The position numbers and the translations under genes were made by a program. Positions 1 to 7,300 of a stretch of DNA of 18,507 nt are shown here, piece after piece. Below the pieces are notes generated by a model, which worked only from the letters and a program-made list of their open reading frames with translations, was not told the origin of the DNA and ran no database searches. The first letter of the stretch is position 1; each line of letters begins with the position of its first letter. The stretch is from Flavobacteriia bacterium (GTDB lineage Bacteria > Bacteroidota > Bacteroidia > Flavobacteriales > Flavobacteriaceae). The DNA is taken from positions 1 to 18,507 of the forward strand of contig DAOUPQ010000013.1 of assembly GCA_030626085.1 (NCBI GenBank), in the 5' to 3' direction.

Positions 1-608
1 TCGATCATTTTTAGGATCACTTCATTAAAACCATCAAAGAAATCTTTTACCGGTTTTGATTTACTTTCGGGAATCAAGATCAAACCAATACCAAAAAATA
101 TGGCAAAAAAGATAACTTGCAACATATTTTTATTTTCACTTGAAGCTCCTACTATGTTTTCAGGCACTATATCAACTAAAGCTTGAAGGGGTCCGCTTTC
201 TTTTTGGCTAACAGCTTCATCTTTATACTTTTGCGTACTTTCAGTATAATTACCAACCAGTTCGGTTCTGGTTTCTTCACTTATTGAATTACCTGGTTTT
301 ATTACATTTACCAGTAATAAACCTATTGAAACTGCAATGACAGTTGTAAAAATATAGATCAATATTGTTTTACCGCCCATCTTTGAGAGTTTTGAAATAT
401 CTTTTAGATCGGATACTCCTTTGATCAACGAACCTAAGATTAAAGGAACGGCAATTAATTTTAATGAATTGATAAAAATAGTACCAAAAGGTTTGATCCA
501 ATCTTGAACTATTTCTTTGCCTCCTTCAAAATTTGACATGGCAAAACCAAAGATCACACCCAAGACCATTCCTAATAATATTTTCCAGTGTAATGCTAAT
601 TTTCTCAT
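1..608 (-). CDS. Dicarboxylate/amino-acid:cation symporter, partial (C-terminus beyond window)
   Basis: This frame is open from an ATG at 606-608 to the left edge, giving the first ~202 residues of a sodium- or proton-coupled symporter of the DAACS (GltP/DctA) family in the inner membrane. The N-terminus has the family's usual opening, HWKILLGMVLGVIFGF, followed by PFGTIFINSLKLIAVPLI. A hydrophobic hairpin, then a poorly conserved hydrophilic loop with EESTQ-like content, and a membrane segment reading FFAIFFGIGLILIPE near the edge also fit. Substrate-binding hairpins HP1 and HP2 and TM7-8 lie outside the window, so glutamate, aspartate or C4-dicarboxylate specificity cannot be told. It is divergent from the DUF937 gene across an 81-base gap. 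Family assignment is firm; substrate is unknown. Confidence 0.88.
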   Translation of the reverse strand, partial: MRKLALHWKILLGMVLGVIFGFAMSNFEGGKEIVQDWIKPFGTIFINSLKLIAVPLILGSLIKGVSDLKDISKLSKMGGKTILIYIFTTVIAVSIGLLLVNVIKPGNSISEETRTELVGNYTESTQKYKDEAVSQKESGPLQALVDIVPENIVGASSENKNMLQVIFFAIFFGIGLILIPESKSKPVKDFFDGFNEVILKMI

Positions 609-620
609 TAAAAATATTTT

Positions 621-653
621 TTTGAAAGATAACAAATAATTATTGTAAATTTA
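621..653 (+). promoter_or_regulatory. Bacteroidetes-type promoter for the DUF937 gene
   Basis: TTTG at 621-624 and TAAATTTA at 646-653 are separated by 21 bases, close to the Bacteroidetes consensus of TTG/TTTG at -33 and TAnnTTTG at -7 (last base A instead of G). The predicted transcript start near 658-662 leaves a ~30-base leader before the ATG at 690. The match is by eye, and AT-rich DNA gives such boxes by chance. Confidence 0.45.
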
Positions 654-689
654 TAACAAACTAATTATTAACCTTAAAAAACACATATT

Positions 690-1325
690 ATGAGTGGTAT
701 TTTAGATTTATTAAGCAGCGATGCTGGAAAACAATTAATTAATGGGGTAAGTGGTCAACTTGGTCTTAATAAAGCCAGTGCAGCATCTGCTTTTGGGGCT
801 GCAATACCTATGATTTTAGGTGCAATGGGTAATAATGCCTCTTCTTCTGGAGGAGCGGCATCTTTATTAAAAGCTTTAGGTGGTTCAAATCACAGTAGTG
901 GTGGTATGCTAGATAACCTAGGTAGCATATTAGGTGGTAGTGGCATAGATGACAACGTTATGAAAGATGGTGGAAACATTTTAGGCCATGTTTTTGGTGG
1001 ACAAGAAGGTAATGCTGCTGAAGCTGTAAGTAAATCAAGCGGTATTGATCTAAATGCAGCTATGAGCTTAATGAAAACTGCAGCCCCTTTTGTTATGGGA
1101 TATTTAGGCAAACAAGCAATGAGCAAAGGCGTTTCTAATCAAAGTGGCATATCTGATCTATTAGGTGGATTACTTGGTGATGATAATGACAATCAAAAAG
1201 ATATGGCATCTAAATTACAAGGTTTTGACAATAATGATCTATCTATTGATGATATTGCCGGTTTAATGACTAGTGGTGGTAAAAGTGGAGGAATTTTAGG
1301 AACTTTAGGTAAATTATTTAGTTAA
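690..1325 (+). CDS. DUF937 domain-containing protein
   Basis: This is a 211-residue, Gly/Ser/Ala/Asn-rich protein of the DUF937 family, whose molecular role is not established. It opens with SGILDLLSSDAGKQLINGVSGQLGLN, the typical start of the family: a predicted amphipathic helical region followed by low-complexity glycine-rich stretches (roughly residues 50-100 and 150-170). It continues with a helical segment around residues 118-145 (AAMSLMKTAAPFVMGYLGKQA) and ends in GGILGTLGKLFS. There is no signal peptide or clear transmembrane helix. The gene stands alone: it has its own promoter upstream and a strong terminator 25 bases after the stop. Acidic DDNDNQ and DNNDLSIDD patches lie near the C-terminus. 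I know of no biochemical function to assign. Confidence 0.85.
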   Translation: MSGILDLLSSDAGKQLINGVSGQLGLNKASAASAFGAAIPMILGAMGNNASSSGGAASLLKALGGSNHSSGGMLDNLGSILGGSGIDDNVMKDGGNILGHVFGGQEGNAAEAVSKSSGIDLNAAMSLMKTAAPFVMGYLGKQAMSKGVSNQSGISDLLGGLLGDDNDNQKDMASKLQGFDNNDLSIDDIAGLMTSGGKSGGILGTLGKLFS

Positions 1326-1350
1326 GATTCTTAATTTTAAAATATTGAAA

Positions 1351-1374
1351 AAGACTGCTTAAAAAAGCAGTCTT
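1351..1374. terminator. Bidirectional intrinsic terminator
   Basis: A perfect 10-base stem, AAGACTGCTT (1351-1360) and AAGCAGTCTT (1365-1374), encloses an AAAA loop. It is followed by a T run on the plus strand and preceded by an A run, which is a U run on the minus transcript. It ends the DUF937 transcript and can also end leftward transcription from the gene starting at 1722. Confidence 0.9.
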
Positions 1375-1443
1375 TTTTATAGAAATTATTTTCGGATAAA
1401 TAATATTTTTTGGAATATGGAAAAAAATTTATAACGCCTACAC

Positions 1444-1722
1444 TTAAGTATATTGATTAACAGTTTCACCTCTCTTTAATACAAAAACATATATCCACGT
1501 TAAAGTAAATGAAGGGAAAAAATTTAATCCTGGTATTACTTCTTCAATAAAAGAAACCATACCTCCTATTTTACCCACATTTCCTTTATAAAGCTTTATC
1601 ATTAAAAAAGCCGATAATGGTGCCCAAATAAAGTTTAATAAGGGTATCATACCAAAACCATCAAATACCAGTCCGTATATTAATAATTGTTTTTTTGATA
1701 AATTTTCTAATTTTGAAAACAT
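1444..1722 (-). CDS. Small conserved membrane protein of unknown function
   Basis: This 92-residue protein has two or three predicted membrane segments: about residues 12-28 (LLIYGLVFDGFGMIPLL), 29-44 (NFIWAPLSAFLMIKLY) and a C-terminal hydrophobic stretch at ~68-83 (FFPSFTLTWIYVFVLK). The short loop KGNVGKIGGMVSFIEEVIPG contains a glycine-rich turn. The sequence resembles small uncharacterised proteins I associate with Flavobacteria, but I cannot name a family or function. The ATG at 1720-1722 begins the only good frame, and codon use matches the neighbours. The gene lies 54 bases downstream of msrA on the same strand and could be co-transcribed with it, ending at the terminator at 1351-1374. 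Confidence 0.75.
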   Translation of the reverse strand: MFSKLENLSKKQLLIYGLVFDGFGMIPLLNFIWAPLSAFLMIKLYKGNVGKIGGMVSFIEEVIPGLNFFPSFTLTWIYVFVLKRGETVNQYT

Positions 1723-1776
1723 TTTATTTATTTAAAGTTCATCATTATATAGTCAAAAAATGTACCAAATTAATTT

Positions 1777-2388
1777 CTACTTAATTTTTGACTTGTACTT
1801 TTTTAAGAACTTATCTAATTTTGGATTGATGACAGCCCTGCAATAAGGCTGATCTTTATTGTTATTATAGTAGTTTTTATGATGATCGTCTGCCAAATAA
1901 AAAACTTCAAAAGATGTAATCTCTGTAACGATCTTATTATAAAAAACTTTTTCATTTTCTAATTGTATAATGATCTTCTCAGCTTCATTTTTTTGAATTT
2001 TATCATGGTAAAAAATTGCCGAACGATATTCTGTTCCAATATCAGCTCCCTGACGATTTAAAGTTGTAGGATCATGGGTGTAAAAAAATACATCTAATAA
2101 TTCCCTATAAGAAATAACATCAGGGTCATAGGTAATTTGAAGTGCTTCAGCATGACCTGTAATACCACTACAAACCTCTCTATAACTGGGGTTCTTAACA
2201 CTTCCTCCCGTATAACCTGACACAACTTTTTCAACACCTTTTAATTGCTGGAAAATTGCTTCGGTACACCAAAAACAACCATTTCCAAAAGTTGCAACTG
2301 CTATATTTTGATCCATATTTTTCTTATTATTTTGGGACAACAAATTAAATGATAAAAAAACAAATAATAAAACTAAATTTTTGTTCAT
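1777..2388 (-). CDS. msrA: Peptide-methionine (S)-S-oxide reductase MsrA, exported
   Basis: MsrA reduces the S epimer of methionine sulfoxide in oxidised proteins. The 203-residue product carries the family signature GNGCFWCTEAIF with catalytic Cys38 and Cys41, then GYTGG (58-62), GHAE (78-81), HDPTTLNRQGADIGTEYRS (105-123) and a late Cys183 in DQPYCR, a likely resolving cysteine. A hydrophobic N-terminus (residues 4-17, LVLLFVFLSFNLLS) followed by Gln-Asn looks like a Sec signal peptide without a lipobox, so the enzyme probably works in the periplasm. Met25 could serve as an alternative start giving a cytosolic form that begins just before the domain. No MsrB is fused or adjacent. The family call is secure; location is inferred. 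Confidence 0.95.
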   Translation of the reverse strand: MNKNLVLLFVFLSFNLLSQNNKKNMDQNIAVATFGNGCFWCTEAIFQQLKGVEKVVSGYTGGSVKNPSYREVCSGITGHAEALQITYDPDVISYRELLDVFFYTHDPTTLNRQGADIGTEYRSAIFYHDKIQKNEAEKIIIQLENEKVFYNKIVTEITSFEVFYLADDHHKNYYNNNKDQPYCRAVINPKLDKFLKKYKSKIK

Positions 2389-2458
2389 AAAGATTTTAAT
2401 AGATCAGACGAAAAAAAATGAAAAACTTTACAAACAAAAACCATTTTCCTGGAATCAA

Positions 2459-2655
2459 TTATCGCAGAAACTGAATCAAGCTTTCGGCTCCATTATTTCC
2501 AACACTGGCTACACCAAATAAATAATTATCAATTACAATATTTTGTAAAGTATAATCGGTTATTATTCCAACAAATTTGCTATACTGCCATTTTGGCGAA
2601 GTAGTATTGCGCCAATATATTTTATAACCAATTAAATTAATTTCATGGGTATAAA
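2459..2655 (-). pseudogene. C-terminal remnant of an M28-family Zn-peptidase gene
   Basis: The minus-strand frame ending in TAA at 2459-2461 is open for about 68 codons from 2668 and has no usable start. Its last ~62 codons read GYKIYWRNTTSPKWQYSKF, then VGIITDYTL, VIDNYLFGVASVG and NGAESLIQF. This is the beta-sandwich tail (fibronectin-III-like: GYK.YWR..T.P.W....VG..T..TL......DN..FGV..V...G.ES) that I recall at the C-terminus of many Bacteroidetes M28 aminopeptidase-like proteins. The metal-binding catalytic domain is absent; the upstream DNA is the threonine aldolase gene, whose end overlaps the same frame. The fragment is best explained as the 3' stub of a gene whose front was deleted. 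A chance ORF is unlikely given the specific pattern. Confidence 0.72.
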
Positions 2656-3681
2656 TTATATTTTTAACTTACCAATTACATCTACTACTTTTCTTAGCAT
2701 TTCTTCAGTAAAATCTAAATGAGTAACCATTCGTAATTTTCCTTCACCCATTGAGCTGATCAAAATATTATTCTCTTTTAAAACACTTATAAAAACATTA
2801 TCATCTATTATGTTATGCAATTTAAAAATAATAATATTTGTTTCAACAGGCTCTACACTTTTAACAAAAGGTGAATTATGTAAGGCATTACAAATAACTT
2901 TTGCCCTGTTATGATCTTCTTCTAATCTTTCAACATGATGATCTAAAGCATAAATTCCGGCAGCAGCCAAATAACCAACCTGACGCATGGCTCCACCAAA
3001 AAGTTTTCTGATACGTAAAGCTTTATTAATTTGCGTTTTTGAACCTAATAAAAGTGAGCCAATTGGTGCGCCCAATCCTTTTGATAAACAAATAGAGATC
3101 GTATCAAATAAATTACCGTATTGTTTTGGCGTTTCATTTTTAGCAACCAAAGCATTGAACAATCTGGCTCCGTCTAAATGGTAAGCCAGATTATTTTCAT
3201 CACATATTTTTTTAATCTTCTGTAATTCAGTGAATTTCCAACAGGCTCCTCCTCCTTTATTCGTTGTATTTTCAATTGCCACCAAACTGTTGATCGGTAT
3301 ATGAATATTATTAGGATCGTTAATCGCTTTTTTAACTTGTTTTGCTGTAAACATTCCCAAATTACCATCTAATAAATGAGAAGAGATTCCTGAATTAGAT
3401 GCAGCACCTCCACCTTCAAAATTAAATACATGTGCCCATTTATCGCAAATCATTTGTTCGGCAGGATTGGTATGAATTCTTATGGCTGTTTGGTTTGCCA
3501 TTGTACCTGAAGGAAAATACAAAGCTGTTTCCTTTCCAAACATATCAGCAATTTTTTCTTGTAATTGCATTACCGTTGGATCAGCACCAAAAACATCATC
3601 TCCTACTTTTGCCGACATCATAGCTTTTAACATTTCAGGAGTTGGCCTAGTTACTGTATCGCTTATTAGATTAATTTCCAT
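2656..3681 (-). CDS. ltaE: Low-specificity L-threonine aldolase
   Basis: This PLP-dependent, fold-type I enzyme cleaves L-threonine or L-allo-threonine to glycine and acetaldehyde. It has 341 residues, the normal family length. Visible landmarks are DTVTRPT (8-14), GDDVFGADPTV (27-37), the cofactor-stacking region FPSGTMANQ (56-64), HLDGAR (168-173) with Asp170 contacting the PLP pyridine nitrogen, and ICLSKGLGAP with the Schiff-base lysine Lys201. All key positions are intact. The ATG at 3679-3681 is the natural start because the family begins a few residues before SDT. The gene is 52 bases downstream of pxpC on the same strand and is probably the last member of that operon, supplying glycine or degrading threonine. 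Related activities such as phenylserine aldolase cannot be excluded. Confidence 0.93.
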   Translation of the reverse strand: MEINLISDTVTRPTPEMLKAMMSAKVGDDVFGADPTVMQLQEKIADMFGKETALYFPSGTMANQTAIRIHTNPAEQMICDKWAHVFNFEGGGAASNSGISSHLLDGNLGMFTAKQVKKAINDPNNIHIPINSLVAIENTTNKGGGACWKFTELQKIKKICDENNLAYHLDGARLFNALVAKNETPKQYGNLFDTISICLSKGLGAPIGSLLLGSKTQINKALRIRKLFGGAMRQVGYLAAAGIYALDHHVERLEEDHNRAKVICNALHNSPFVKSVEPVETNIIIFKLHNIIDDNVFISVLKENNILISSMGEGKLRMVTHLDFTEEMLRKVVDVIGKLKI

Positions 3682-3733
3682 TAAAATATTTTGTTTAATA
3701 AATATAATTTTTATCGTAATTTGGTCAGCATAT

Positions 3734-4633
3734 CTATTTGATCAACCTGTTGAGAAATTTAAAACTACTTTCCAGATCAAATTTAAAAACATCACCCGTT
3801 TTTTTCTGAGCCAACTGATTTATTGCTAGATCAGTTAACTGTAATATTCTGGGATAACCTCCGGTAGTTGGACAATCTCTCATCATAATGATCAATTTAC
3901 CCGAAGGCGTTAACTGCACAGTTCCGGGGATAATTGCTGAAGTTATAATTTCCGATTCTTTTAAAGGCATTCTCTTACTTTTAAGTTGATAGCCCATTCT
4001 ATTATTTAAAGCATCTATTTCAAATTTTTCTGAAAAGAGATACTCCCTTTGATTTTTTGATAACCTATTGTATTCCGGACCTTTTGTTACTTCAATTTTA
4101 TCATTTTTAAAGTGTGTATTTTTAACCTTTATTTTTGATGAAGTAACTTCAAGTTCTGTATCAATATTTAATATTCTTAATCTATCTCCTTTTTTAATTA
4201 GTCTATGCTTAGTAATTCCTTCAAATTGTGAGAAACTATTTAAAATTCTTTCTGTTTGAAAACCTCCTTTTACACCTAAATATGACCTTGACCCACATAT
4301 TAATTTGCCAAAACTCAATATATCACCTGATTTCACAGAATACATAAAATTCATCTCTATCGATTCTCCATTCAACATAGGCGACATATTTGCACCAGTA
4401 ATAGCAATTAAAGTATAATCTTCAAAATATATTTTCGGTCCAACAAGTGTTATTTCCATCACAGGTAAACCCTCTTTATTATTCAAAAGATTGTTGGCTA
4501 AAATCGCACTGAATTTATCCATAGCACCCGATATAGGCACACCATAACATCGTTTACCTTTTCTTCCAAGATCTTGGATAGATGACCGCATTCCTGCCGA
4601 TAAGATCAGAATATTACTATCCATAAACTCCAT
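3734..4633 (-). CDS. pxpC: 5-oxoprolinase subunit PxpC (biotin-dependent carboxyltransferase family / KipA-like)
   Basis: This is the third subunit of the bacterial ATP-dependent 5-oxoprolinase PxpABC, which hydrolyses 5-oxo-L-proline to L-glutamate. The protein has 299 residues, usual for PxpC (formerly allophanate hydrolase subunit 2, or KipA). Family landmarks are SIQDLGRKGKRCYGVPISGA from residue 18, AITGANM (77-83), GSRSYLGVKGG (114-124), the KGPEYNRL region near the middle, and MRDCPTTGGYPRI near residue 250. The ATG at 4631-4633 overlaps the end of pxpB by 17 bases. A second in-frame ATG at 4622-4624 would give an 8-base overlap and a product starting MDSN, and may be the real start. 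Either overlap suggests translational coupling of the two partner subunits. Confidence 0.93.
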   Translation of the reverse strand: MEFMDSNILILSAGMRSSIQDLGRKGKRCYGVPISGAMDKFSAILANNLLNNKEGLPVMEITLVGPKIYFEDYTLIAITGANMSPMLNGESIEMNFMYSVKSGDILSFGKLICGSRSYLGVKGGFQTERILNSFSQFEGITKHRLIKKGDRLRILNIDTELEVTSSKIKVKNTHFKNDKIEVTKGPEYNRLSKNQREYLFSEKFEIDALNNRMGYQLKSKRMPLKESEIITSAIIPGTVQLTPSGKLIIMMRDCPTTGGYPRILQLTDLAINQLAQKKTGDVFKFDLESSFKFLNRLIK

Positions 4634-5348
4634 TTTCTATTAAATAGGTTCCTAACTGAATTTGCTTTGTAAGATCTTGATGCGTTTTTAGATCAATTGG
4701 TACAAACTGTATCTTATCCCCGGCTTTGGCAAAACAAGGTGGATCGGTTTTAATATCAAAAATATTGATTGGTGAATTCCCAATAATATTCCATCCTCCC
4801 GGACTTTCACGTGGATACATTCCTGTTTGACCTCCGGCAATACCTATTGAACCCCTTTCAATTTTTAAACGTGGTAATGATTTTCTTTTATAATGAATTT
4901 CTTCCGATAAACCCCCTAAATATAAAAACCCGGGTAAAAAACCAATAAAGAAAACATCATAGATCACAGAACTGTGAATTTTGATAATATTTTCCTTTGA
5001 AATTCTTAAAGCTCCTGACATTTCATTAAAATCAATACCAAAAACATCATCATAGCAAACCGGTATTTTATATAAAATCGAATTGGTTTTAAGTATTTGA
5101 TCTTTAAGCTCATAAATCTCTTTTATCTTTTTAACAATAGAGGAATATTTAATTTTACCAGTATCAAAAAAAATTGTCAAGGAATTATATGCAGGCACAG
5201 TATCTAAGATAAAATCTGCTAATTTTGTTTTAATTCTACTTTTAAATAAGTGTATATTTTTTAAAATATCACTATTAATCTCATAAGGCCATTCTATCAG
5301 AACGGCTATACTACCTAAAGGTTTATATATTAACTTATATTGATTCAC
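4617..5348 (-). CDS. pxpB: 5-oxoprolinase subunit PxpB (KipI-like)
   Basis: This is the second subunit of ATP-dependent 5-oxoprolinase, 243 residues, homologous to allophanate hydrolase subunit 1 and B. subtilis KipI. Conserved features are an N-terminal KPLGSIAVLIEW, the segment IHSSVIYDVFFIGFLPGFLYLGGL (about 124-147), the turn GSIGIAGGQTGMYP (166-179) and SPGGWNIIG (182-190). The start is GTG at 5346-5348. An in-frame TAA sits two codons upstream (5352-5354), and the nearby ATG at 5350-5352 is in another frame that stops after five codons. So GTG is the only reasonable start, seven bases after the pxpA stop. Together with the overlapping pxpC, this gives the standard A-B-C subunit order. 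Confidence 0.93.
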   Translation of the reverse strand: MNQYKLIYKPLGSIAVLIEWPYEINSDILKNIHLFKSRIKTKLADFILDTVPAYNSLTIFFDTGKIKYSSIVKKIKEIYELKDQILKTNSILYKIPVCYDDVFGIDFNEMSGALRISKENIIKIHSSVIYDVFFIGFLPGFLYLGGLSEEIHYKRKSLPRLKIERGSIGIAGGQTGMYPRESPGGWNIIGNSPINIFDIKTDPPCFAKAGDKIQFVPIDLKTHQDLTKQIQLGTYLIENGVYG

Positions 5349-5355
5349 ACATTAA

Positions 5356-6063
5356 TTAATTATTTAATAATACAAATATTTTTTTAACTATTTCAGTTGC
5401 ATTTGGATTATCTCCATGTACACAAATTGTATCAACTTTAATTTTTAACACCTTCCCTGAATTTGAAATAATTGTCCTTTTTTCAATCATCTGTTGCACT
5501 CTTTCAAAAACTATATCCGGATTCTCAATCATAGCATTTTTTTCTATTCTTGGAACTAAATTTAAATTATTATCATAGATTCTATCTGCAAAAGCTTCAT
5601 AATAATAAGGCACTTGGGCTTCACGGGCTTTACGTGCAATCAATGAACCATAGGGTACATATAGTAACAATGTTTTATCAACATGTTGAACCGCTTCAAT
5701 AACAGCCATTGCTATCTCATTATATTTTGAAGCCATGTTATATAAAGCTCCATGTGGCTTAACATGATGCAATTCAACACGCTCATTATCAGTAATTTCT
5801 TTTAAAGAAATAATTTGATTTATTATTTGTGATCTCAAAATGTTTTTAGGGATAAACATTTCTTTTCTACCAAAATTTTCTCTATCATTAAATGAAGGAT
5901 GCGCACCTACTTTAACATTGTGTTTTTTGGCCAAAAGAACTGTAGATCTCATTGTATTTAAATTCCCTGCATGAATACCACAAGCTATATTACAAGAAGT
6001 AATAAATGGCATTATTTGATCATCTTTACCAATTCCTTCATCTAAATCACAATTAATATCCAT
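5356..6063 (-). CDS. pxpA: 5-oxoprolinase subunit PxpA (LamB/YcsF family)
   Basis: This is the first subunit of ATP-dependent 5-oxoprolinase (LamB/YcsF family), 235 residues and slightly shorter than the ~245-255 typical of the family. The signature elements are DINCDLDEG (residues 2-10), CNIACGIHAGN (24-34), VGAHPSFNDRENFGR (near 52-66), HHVKPHGALYN (near 98-108) and the C-terminal VDTICVHGDNPNA. The first motif has Asp8 where many homologues have Gly (CDLGE versus CDLDE). The ATG at 6061-6063 places the first motif at the very N-terminus, as is normal. It follows the Nramp-like gene by 11 bases and precedes pxpB by seven, so co-transcription is almost certain. Cytoplasmic. Confidence 0.94.
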   Translation of the reverse strand: MDINCDLDEGIGKDDQIMPFITSCNIACGIHAGNLNTMRSTVLLAKKHNVKVGAHPSFNDRENFGRKEMFIPKNILRSQIINQIISLKEITDNERVELHHVKPHGALYNMASKYNEIAMAVIEAVQHVDKTLLLYVPYGSLIARKAREAQVPYYYEAFADRIYDNNLNLVPRIEKNAMIENPDIVFERVQQMIEKRTIISNSGKVLKIKVDTICVHGDNPNATEIVKKIFVLLNN

Positions 6064-6074
6064 ACACTTTATAT

Positions 6075-7298
6075 TTATAACGATAACAATACTTTTAAAA
6101 CGCTCTTTATTCCTAAAAAAATTGTAACCCCTAAAATAATAAATCCTAAAATATTTTGGACTAAATTATTTGAATATTTTCCTAAAATATCTTTTTTATT
6201 CATTATCCATAATAAAAACCCTGTAATTATTGGTAATAACATTCCATTAGCGATTTGAGCAAATTTAATGATCTCAATGGGTTTCAATTCTAATGACGAA
6301 AATAAAACTCCTAAGAATAGAATAAACATCCAAACTGCTTTAAATTTTGTAGATCTCAATCCGCCTTTCCAACCTAATATCCCATTAGTGACATAAGCCG
6401 CTGCTAATGGGGCAGTTATCGCTGAAGTGATACCGGCTGCAAATAATCCAATGGCCAAAAAATATTTAGCAAATTCGCCATATAGCGGTACCAAACCTTC
6501 TGCCAGATCAATTGCATTATTAACTGAAGTCAAATTTGAAGCTGCTGCTGATATAATTATTGCCATTGAAACAACCCCTCCAATCAAAACAGCTATAAAA
6601 GTATCTTTTCTTGCAAATTGTAAATCTTCATTATTATGCCATTTTTCTTTAACCAATGATGCATGTAAAAACAAATTATACGGAACGATGGTAGTACCGA
6701 TCAAACCAATAATTGTAAGTAAGCTGTCTTCAGAAAATTTTGGTATAAAGATTCCTTTGATAATTGCTAAAAAATCCGGTTTGGTGATAATTGCAGTAGT
6801 TAAAAAAGATAGACTCATTAAAATAACCAGAACTATTAAACTACGTTCAAGTACCTTATAATTGCCGATATAAAGTAAAATAAACGCAATAAAACCGACA
6901 ATTATACTTAAATAATTAAATGAATAACTTCCAATATTAATGGTTGTTTCAGGCAATATTGAAGCCAGACCCAAAACACCTCCACTAATATTTCCTGCTT
7001 CATAAGCGGCATTTCCAATAACAATTGCAGAAATTACCAATACAGAAGATATTATCCTTAAAAAAGGATTGCTAATTTCACTTCTCAATATTTCTGCCAA
7101 ACCCTTTTGAGAAACAATACCAATTCTAGCTGACATTTCCTGTAAAATAATAGTTGCAATAATTGAAAATAACATTGCCCAAAGCAAATCATATCCAAAA
7201 TTAACGCCCGCAATCGTACAGAGAGTTACAGTACCCGGGCCAATAAAAGCAGCAGTAACCAATGTGGCCGGTCCGATGTTTTTAAACCAATTCTTCAT
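6075..7298 (-). CDS. Nramp-like transporter with atypical substrate motifs
   Basis: This 407-residue membrane protein of the Nramp/SLC11 fold (APC superfamily) has about 11 hydrophobic segments. The start is the ATG at 7296-7298 (MKNWFKNIGPATL), which matches family N-termini and leaves a 2-base gap after the DUF2891 gene; a longer frame from 7346 would overlap that gene. The two metal-ligand signatures of divalent-metal Nramps are altered. The TM1 motif DPGN reads GPGT (residues 20-23, in AAFIGPGTVTL), and the TM6 motif MPH reads VPYN (205-208, in GTTIVPYNLFLHA). The gene sits inside the oxoprolinase operon. B. subtilis ycsG, also Nramp-like, neighbours ycsF(pxpA)-kipI-kipA, so the linkage is older than this genome. 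I infer an organic substrate such as 5-oxoproline, but this is unproven. Confidence 0.85.
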   Translation of the reverse strand: MKNWFKNIGPATLVTAAFIGPGTVTLCTIAGVNFGYDLLWAMLFSIIATIILQEMSARIGIVSQKGLAEILRSEISNPFLRIISSVLVISAIVIGNAAYEAGNISGGVLGLASILPETTINIGSYSFNYLSIIVGFIAFILLYIGNYKVLERSLIVLVILMSLSFLTTAIITKPDFLAIIKGIFIPKFSEDSLLTIIGLIGTTIVPYNLFLHASLVKEKWHNNEDLQFARKDTFIAVLIGGVVSMAIIISAAASNLTSVNNAIDLAEGLVPLYGEFAKYFLAIGLFAAGITSAITAPLAAAYVTNGILGWKGGLRSTKFKAVWMFILFLGVLFSSLELKPIEIIKFAQIANGMLLPIITGFLLWIMNKKDILGKYSNNLVQNILGFIILGVTIFLGIKSVLKVLLSL

Positions 7299-7300
7299 TA

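Noticed and set aside
624..660. Minus-strand promoter for the symporter (TTTG at 657-660, TATCTTTC at 624-631)
   Set aside because: The spacing of 25 bases is longer than the usual 17-23 and the -7 box ends in C, so support is too weak to list as a feature.
3482..3829. 115-codon plus-strand frame opposite the aldolase and pxpC
   Set aside because: It spans the gap between two well-supported minus-strand genes and has no recognisable domain.
6427..6861. 144-codon plus-strand frame opposite the Nramp-like gene
   Set aside because: It is an antisense shadow of the transporter. Its composition mirrors the opposite strand and it shows no family motif.
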